This document shows, piece after piece, positions 7,286 to 10,689 of a stretch of 10,689 nucleotides of DNA. Positions within the stretch are counted from its first letter, which is position 1. Each line of letters starts with the position of its first letter. The notes beneath the pieces were generated by a model, which was not told the DNA's origin, searched no databases, and saw only the letters and a program-made list of their open reading frames with translations. Source of the stretch: Actinomycetes bacterium (GTDB lineage Bacteria; Actinomycetota; Actinomycetes; Actinomycetales; Cellulomonadaceae); NCBI GenBank assembly GCA_023462275.1, contig JAEWYD010000218.1:1-10689 (forward strand), in the 5' to 3' direction. The position numbers and the translations under genes are program-made.

Positions 7286-9093
7286 AGCTCCCCGTCGCCG
7301 ACGGCGCGCACCTGCGCGCCCACACCGGCCGGCTGCTGCGTCAGCACCGCCGCGACCTCGCCACGGTGCTGGTGCTCCACGTGCTCGCCGCGGTGGCGGG
7401 CCTCGCCGGGCCGTGGCTGCTGGGCCGGATCGTCGACGACGTCGGCGCCGGCACCACCGTGGCCCGGGTCGACGCGGCGGCGGCCTGGCTCGCCGCCGCC
7501 GTGCTCGCCCGCACGGTGCTGGTCCGCTACGCGCAGCAGGCCGCGATGGTGCTGGGCGAGACGGTGTTCGCCGAGCTCCGGGAGGAGTTCGTCGCCGCGG
7601 TCACGCGCCTGCCGCTGTCCACGGTCGAGCGTGCCGGCACGGGTGACCTGGTCGCGCGCACGACGAACGACGTCGACCGCGTGTCGCACACCGTGCGCTT
7701 CGGGGTGCCGCAGATCCTCGTGAACACGGCGACGGTCGTGCTGACTTTCGCCGCCGCGATCGCGGTCGAGCCGCTGCTCGCGCTCGGGATGCTCGTCGGG
7801 CTGCCCCTGCTGGTGCCCGTGACCCGCTGGTACCTGCGCCGGGCGACGCCGGGGTACCTGCGCGAGGGGGCGGCGTACGCGGTCCTCAACGGCACGATCA
7901 CGGAGTCGGTCGAGGGCTCGCGCACCATCGACGCACTCGGCCTCGGGCCGCGCCGCCGCGCGCGGGTGGACGGGGACCTGCGGGAGGCGTTCGCCGCCGA
8001 GCGCTACACGCTCTGGCTGCGCAGCGTGCTGTTCCCGGGGATCGACGTGGCGTTCCTGCTGCCGGTCGTGGCGGTCGTGCTCTGGGGCGGCTGGCTCATC
8101 GGCGACGGCCACTCGACCGTGGGCGCGGTGACCGCCGTCGCGATGTACGCGGTGCAGATCATGCAGCCGATGGGCCAGCTCATCTACTGGCTGGACGAGG
8201 CGCAGATCGGCGCGACGTCCCTCGCGCGCATCCTGGGCGTCGCGGATGTGCCGCCGGACCGCGTGGCCGGGGACGCCGCGCCGGACGACGAGCGCGTGGT
8301 GGCGCGCGGCGTCCGGTACGCCTACCGGCCGGGCCAGGACGTGCTGCACGGCATCGACCTGGACCTGCGGGTGGGCGAGCGCCTCGCCGTCGTCGGGCCG
8401 TCGGGGGCGGGCAAGTCGACGCTGGGCCGCATGCTCGCGGGCGTCCACCCGCCCACGGGCGGGTCGGTGCTGGTGGGCGGCGTGCCGCTCGTCGACCTGC
8501 CACTGGAGCACCTGCGTGGGCACGTCGCGCTGGTCACGCAGGAGCACCACGTGTTCGTGGGGACGCTGGCGGAGAACCTCCGGCTGGCGGACCCCGACGC
8601 CGACGACGCGGAGCTGCGCCGTGCGCTGGAAGCTGTCGACGCCGAGTGGGTGGACCGGCTGCCGGACGGCCTGGCCACGGAGGTCGGCTCGGGCGGCGTC
8701 GTGCTGACGCCCGCCCAGGCGCAGCAGGTGGCGCTCGCGCGCCTCGTGCTGCTCGACCCGCACACCCTCGTGCTCGACGAGGCGACGTCCCTGCTGGACC
8801 CGCACGCGGCGCGCCACCTGGAGCGCTCGCTCTCGGCGGTGCTCGAGGGGCGCACGGTGGTCGCCATCGCGCACCGGCTGCAGACCGCGCACGACGCCGA
8901 CCGGGTGGCAGTCGTCGACGAGGGCCGGATCGTGGAGATCGGCCCGCACGACGAGCTCGTGGCAGCCGGGGGCGACTACGCGGCGCTGTGGCACTCGTGG
9001 CACGCCGACGGCGACGGCCCGCCCGCCCCGGACGCCGTCGGGGACGACCCCGACCTCACACCGGCAGGTCCGTCGGCGCGCCCAGCACGGTGA
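7282..9093 (+). CDS. ABC exporter half-transporter 2, with intact ATPase residues but degenerate signature (LTPAQ)
   Basis: A 603-residue half-transporter, partner of the preceding gene. The membrane domain (about 20-315) has typical intracellular-loop text such as TGDLVARTTNDVDRV (120-134). The NBD has Walker A GPSGAGKS (372-379), Q-loop Gln420, Walker B LVLDE (Asp499, Glu500) and H-loop His531, all intact. The signature motif has become LTPAQ (475-479) in place of LSGGQ. Its Walker site can pair with the perfect LSGGQ of subunit 1, giving one working ATPase site per dimer. The ATG overlaps the upstream stop and has a strong SD. Past about residue 574 the protein has a Pro/Asp/Ala-rich tail of some 30 residues; its last codons overlap the convergent acetyltransferase gene by 38 bp. 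The exported substrate cannot be read from the sequence. Confidence 0.92.
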   Translation: MKLPVADGAHLRAHTGRLLRQHRRDLATVLVLHVLAAVAGLAGPWLLGRIVDDVGAGTTVARVDAAAAWLAAAVLARTVLVRYAQQAAMVLGETVFAELREEFVAAVTRLPLSTVERAGTGDLVARTTNDVDRVSHTVRFGVPQILVNTATVVLTFAAAIAVEPLLALGMLVGLPLLVPVTRWYLRRATPGYLREGAAYAVLNGTITESVEGSRTIDALGLGPRRRARVDGDLREAFAAERYTLWLRSVLFPGIDVAFLLPVVAVVLWGGWLIGDGHSTVGAVTAVAMYAVQIMQPMGQLIYWLDEAQIGATSLARILGVADVPPDRVAGDAAPDDERVVARGVRYAYRPGQDVLHGIDLDLRVGERLAVVGPSGAGKSTLGRMLAGVHPPTGGSVLVGGVPLVDLPLEHLRGHVALVTQEHHVFVGTLAENLRLADPDADDAELRRALEAVDAEWVDRLPDGLATEVGSGGVVLTPAQAQQVALARLVLLDPHTLVLDEATSLLDPHAARHLERSLSAVLEGRTVVAIAHRLQTAHDADRVAVVDEGRIVEIGPHDELVAAGGDYAALWHSWHADGDGPPAPDAVGDDPDLTPAGPSARPAR

Positions 9094-9698
9094 CCTCCGG
9101 GATCACGAGCGGCAGCTCACGGAAGCCGATGCGGTCGTAGAAGGCGCGGGCCGGGGTGTTGGCGGTCAGCATCGACAGGTGCACCGCCGGCACCCCGCGC
9201 GCGCAGCTCGGCGAAGAACGCGCGCAGCAGGCGGCGGCCCCAGCCGGCGCCCTGGTGGCTGGGCAGGATGTCGATGTGCAGGTGCGCCGGGTAGCCGGCG
9301 AGCTCGGGGTGGACGTTCTCCTCGGGGTGGTGCAGCAGGTCGATCAGGTGCTCCTCGCGGGTCCGAGGCTCGGCGGCCAGCGGGTACTTCGCCGCCACCG
9401 TGGGCAGCCACCGGGCTCGCTGCTCGGCGGCCCACCGCTCGGTGTCGGCCGCCCCCAGCACGTACCCGACGACGCGCGTACCGTCATCGACCACGAACGC
9501 CAGCCCGGGGTCCAGCGCCAGGTAGGGGCCGGCGAAGATGTCCGGCATCAGGTCGTCGGTGGAGAACAGCCCGGTGGCGTCGCCCCCGCCGTCGGCCGTG
9601 CGCACGCAGACGTCGTAGACGTCGGCCCTGTCGGTGGGCCGGTAGGGGCGCACGTGCGGCCCGCGCACCTCCTCGGTCTGCCGCGTCGCATCGCTCAT
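9056..9698 (-). pseudogene. GNAT-family N-acetyltransferase, frameshifted
   Basis: Reads from ATG 9698 as a GNAT acetyltransferase (acetyl-CoA dependent N-acyl transfer, substrate unknown). It includes the acetyl-CoA pyrophosphate loop QGAGWG (Gln149, Gly152, Gly154) in HIDILPSHQGAGWGRRLL, and runs to about residue 169 (ELRARG). From there the open frame gives Pro/Gly/Arg-rich non-family text and stops at 9117 (193 codons). The proper C-terminus continues in another frame from 9193: VPAVHLSMLTANTPARAFYD then RIGF and on to a TGA at 9056-9058 (45 codons), with the AFYDRIGF strand that GNAT proteins share. The shift lies in CCCC followed by (GC)4 at 9193-9204 and is explained by loss of one GC unit or gain of one C. 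It could be a true recent mutation or a sequencing error. No SD is visible; CAGAGT lies 6 nt before the ATG. Confidence 0.8.
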
Positions 9699-9704
9699 CG
9701 GCCC

Positions 9705-9740
9705 ACTCTGCCGCACGGCGCCCGGCGCGTGCGGCAGGCT
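9705..9740. promoter_or_regulatory. Symmetric divergent promoter between the acetyltransferase and arfB
   Basis: CTGCCGCAC (9708-9716) and GTGCGGCAG (9729-9737) are perfect 9-bp inverted repeats, 12 bp apart. Each outward end forms a -10-like hexamer: CAGAGT on the minus strand (9710-9705) and CAGGCT on the plus strand (9735-9740). Each is exactly 6 nt from its ATG (9698 and 9747). The two hexamers are 24 bp apart, so each promoter's -35 zone lies next to the other's -10. The geometry is seen directly; promoter activity is inferred. Confidence 0.5.
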
Positions 9741-9746
9741 GACGCC

Positions 9747-10166
9747 ATGGAGGTTCGCCTGCGCTCCGGCCACGTCATCGACGAGCGGGAGCTGTCGTGG
9801 CGCTTCTCGCGCGCGTCCGGCCCGGGCGGACAGGGCGTCAACACGACCGACTCGCGCGTCGAGCTCGTGTGGGACCTCGCCGCGACGACGTCGCTCCCGC
9901 CCGCGCTGCGCGACCGGGCGCTGGCCGCGCTCGCACGCCGGCTCACCAACGGCGTCCTGGTGGTGGTGGCCGCCGAGCACCGCTCGCAGCTGCGCAACCG
10001 CGAGGCCGCCATGGAGCGCCTCGCGGCCCTGCTCGACGAGGCCGTCCGCCCGACGACGCCGCGCCTGCCCACCCGGGCCTCGCGCGCCTCACGCGTCCGC
10101 CGCGCCCAGGAGGAGCGCCGGCGGCGAGACGTCAAGACGTTGCGTCGCCGCCCGCGGCCGGAGTGA
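9747..10166 (+). CDS. arfB: ArfB-type peptidyl-tRNA hydrolase (ribosome rescue)
   Basis: A 139-residue single-domain class I release-factor homologue (YaeJ/ICT1-like). It hydrolyses peptidyl-tRNA on ribosomes stalled on truncated mRNA. The catalytic GGQ is present (Gly27-Gly28-Gln29) in FSRASGPGGQGVNTTDSRVEL, the typical early position for this family, which lacks the codon-recognition domain of RF1/RF2. The C-terminus (about 110-139) is a long basic tail rich in Arg and Lys, as expected for the part that enters the empty mRNA channel. Start at ATG 9747: no SD, but CAGGCT 6 nt upstream suggests a leaderless mRNA. The last 35 bp overlap the convergent SURF1-family gene. Length and motifs are normal for ArfB. 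Confidence 0.92.
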   Translation: MEVRLRSGHVIDERELSWRFSRASGPGGQGVNTTDSRVELVWDLAATTSLPPALRDRALAALARRLTNGVLVVVAAEHRSQLRNREAAMERLAALLDEAVRPTTPRLPTRASRASRVRRAQEERRRRDVKTLRRRPRPE

Positions 10167-10689
10167 CGTCGGCCTCCTCACCGGGCCCAGGGGCGTCGTC
10201 GTCGGCCGCCCCCTCCACCCGGTGCCGGGCCTCGTCGCGCACCATCCGGAGCCAGAGCGCCACGGCGGCACCGCCGAAGATCCACCACTGCAGGGCGTAG
10301 GCGAGGTTCTGGATGTCCCAGCCGGCGTCGGGCTCCGGCACCGGCACCGGCGCCAGGCCCGTCGGCGCCTCGTCGAGCACGAGGTACCCCGCGTAGATCG
10401 GCCCGCCCCAGCGGTTCACGAGCTCGGCGGGGCTGACGGTCGTCGGCTCGCCGCCGACGTCGGCCGTGTGCTCGCCCGCCTCCAGCCGGCCCTGCAGCTC
10501 CACGCTGCCCGTGGGCGGCGCCGGGGCGTTCGTGCGGTCCGGCGTCCAGCCGCGCACGACGGCGAGCGCGGCCCCGTCGACGTCGAGCCGCGTCACCACC
10601 CACCAGCCGGCCCGGCCGTCGAGCGGGCGGCGCACCAGCACCTCGTCGTCGGACCACTCGCCGTCGACGGTGACGGCCCGGCCCACGAG
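10132..10689 (-). CDS. SURF1-family protein, C-terminal part (runs off the window)
   Basis: 185 residues are visible, without the real start, which lies beyond the right edge; the GTG at 10686 is internal. The fragment has the conserved SURF1 periplasmic-loop text (GRAVTVDGEW, DGRAGWWVVTRL, VVRGWTP) and the C-terminal TM helix NLAYALQWWIFGGAAVALWL (128-147 of the visible part). The first TM helix and N-terminus are off-window. SURF1/Shy1 proteins help assemble the haem a/Cu centre of aa3-type cytochrome c oxidase at the membrane, so this suggests an aerobic oxidase. After the helix comes an acidic, Ala/Gly/Pro-rich cytoplasmic tail of about 35 residues that is unlikely to be conserved. Its last 35 bp overlap the end of arfB on the other strand. 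The stop is TGA (10132-10134). Confidence 0.88.
   Translation of the reverse strand, partial: LVGRAVTVDGEWSDDEVLVRRPLDGRAGWWVVTRLDVDGAALAVVRGWTPDRTNAPAPPTGSVELQGRLEAGEHTADVGGEPTTVSPAELVNRWGGPIYAGYLVLDEAPTGLAPVPVPEPDAGWDIQNLAYALQWWIFGGAAVALWLRMVRDEARHRVEGAADDDAPGPGEEADVTPAAGGDATS

Noticed and set aside
7261..9003. 580-residue open frame antisense to exporter 2
   Set aside because: It lacks any domain signal and consists of Arg/His/Val-rich mirror text typical of very GC-rich DNA; the exporter on the plus strand is unambiguous.
9185..9210. Programmed ribosomal frameshift in the GNAT gene
   Set aside because: No recognisable slippery heptamer, stimulatory pseudoknot or in-frame stop at the shift site. 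Mutation or sequencing error in a repeat tract is simpler.

Overview
The window is very GC-rich, with strong G/C third-position bias, frequent GTG/ATG starts without a Shine-Dalgarno, and TAnnnT boxes placed directly upstream of start codons. Together with a DUF3817-guaA pair and a SURF1-family gene, this points to an actinobacterium. A Cellulomonas-like member of the Micrococcales fits best, but that genus-level guess is an inference from gene content. No tRNA, rRNA, insertion sequence, integrase or CRISPR array is visible. This looks like ordinary chromosome.

Layout, left to right. (1) 8-475 (-) is a small membrane protein of the family often mislabelled 'LigA', with a long structured leader and a tandem operator-like motif upstream. 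(2) 693-1808 (-) is a GT4-type glycosyltransferase. It is divergent from (3) 1956-3389 (+), a polytopic membrane diguanylate cyclase with intact GGDEF and I-site. A 12-bp palindrome lies between them. (4) 3420-4988 (-) is guaA (GMP synthetase), preceded on the same strand by (5) 4999-5385 (-), a DUF3817 membrane protein. (6) 5519-7285 and 7282-9093 (+) are two overlapping ABC exporter half-transporters that form an obligate-looking heterodimer. (7) 9056-9698 (-) is a GNAT acetyltransferase broken by a frameshift in a GC-repeat/C-run tract. It is divergent from (8) 9747-10166 (+), an ArfB-type peptidyl-tRNA hydrolase. (9) 10132-10689 (-) is the C-terminal part of a SURF1-family protein that runs off the window.

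The strongest functional story is the exporter pair. Subunit 1 keeps the ABC signature but has lost Walker A, the Q-loop Gln, the Walker B Asp and the H-loop His. Subunit 2 keeps all of those and has lost the signature (LTPAQ). The dimer should therefore have one complete ATPase site and one site dead on both faces.

The second theme is transcription start architecture. Five genes (GT4, guaA, the first exporter gene, GNAT, arfB) have a -10-like hexamer 6-8 nt before the start codon and no SD, which predicts leaderless mRNAs. At GNAT/arfB the two promoters are built on one 9-bp inverted repeat. Two convergent pairs also overlap at their 3' ends (by 38 and 35 bp). I see no clearly new multi-gene system. 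Longest gene-free stretches: 476-692 (leader, hairpins, tandem operator-like sites, possible terminator), 1809-1955 and 5386-5518 (divergent promoter regions).
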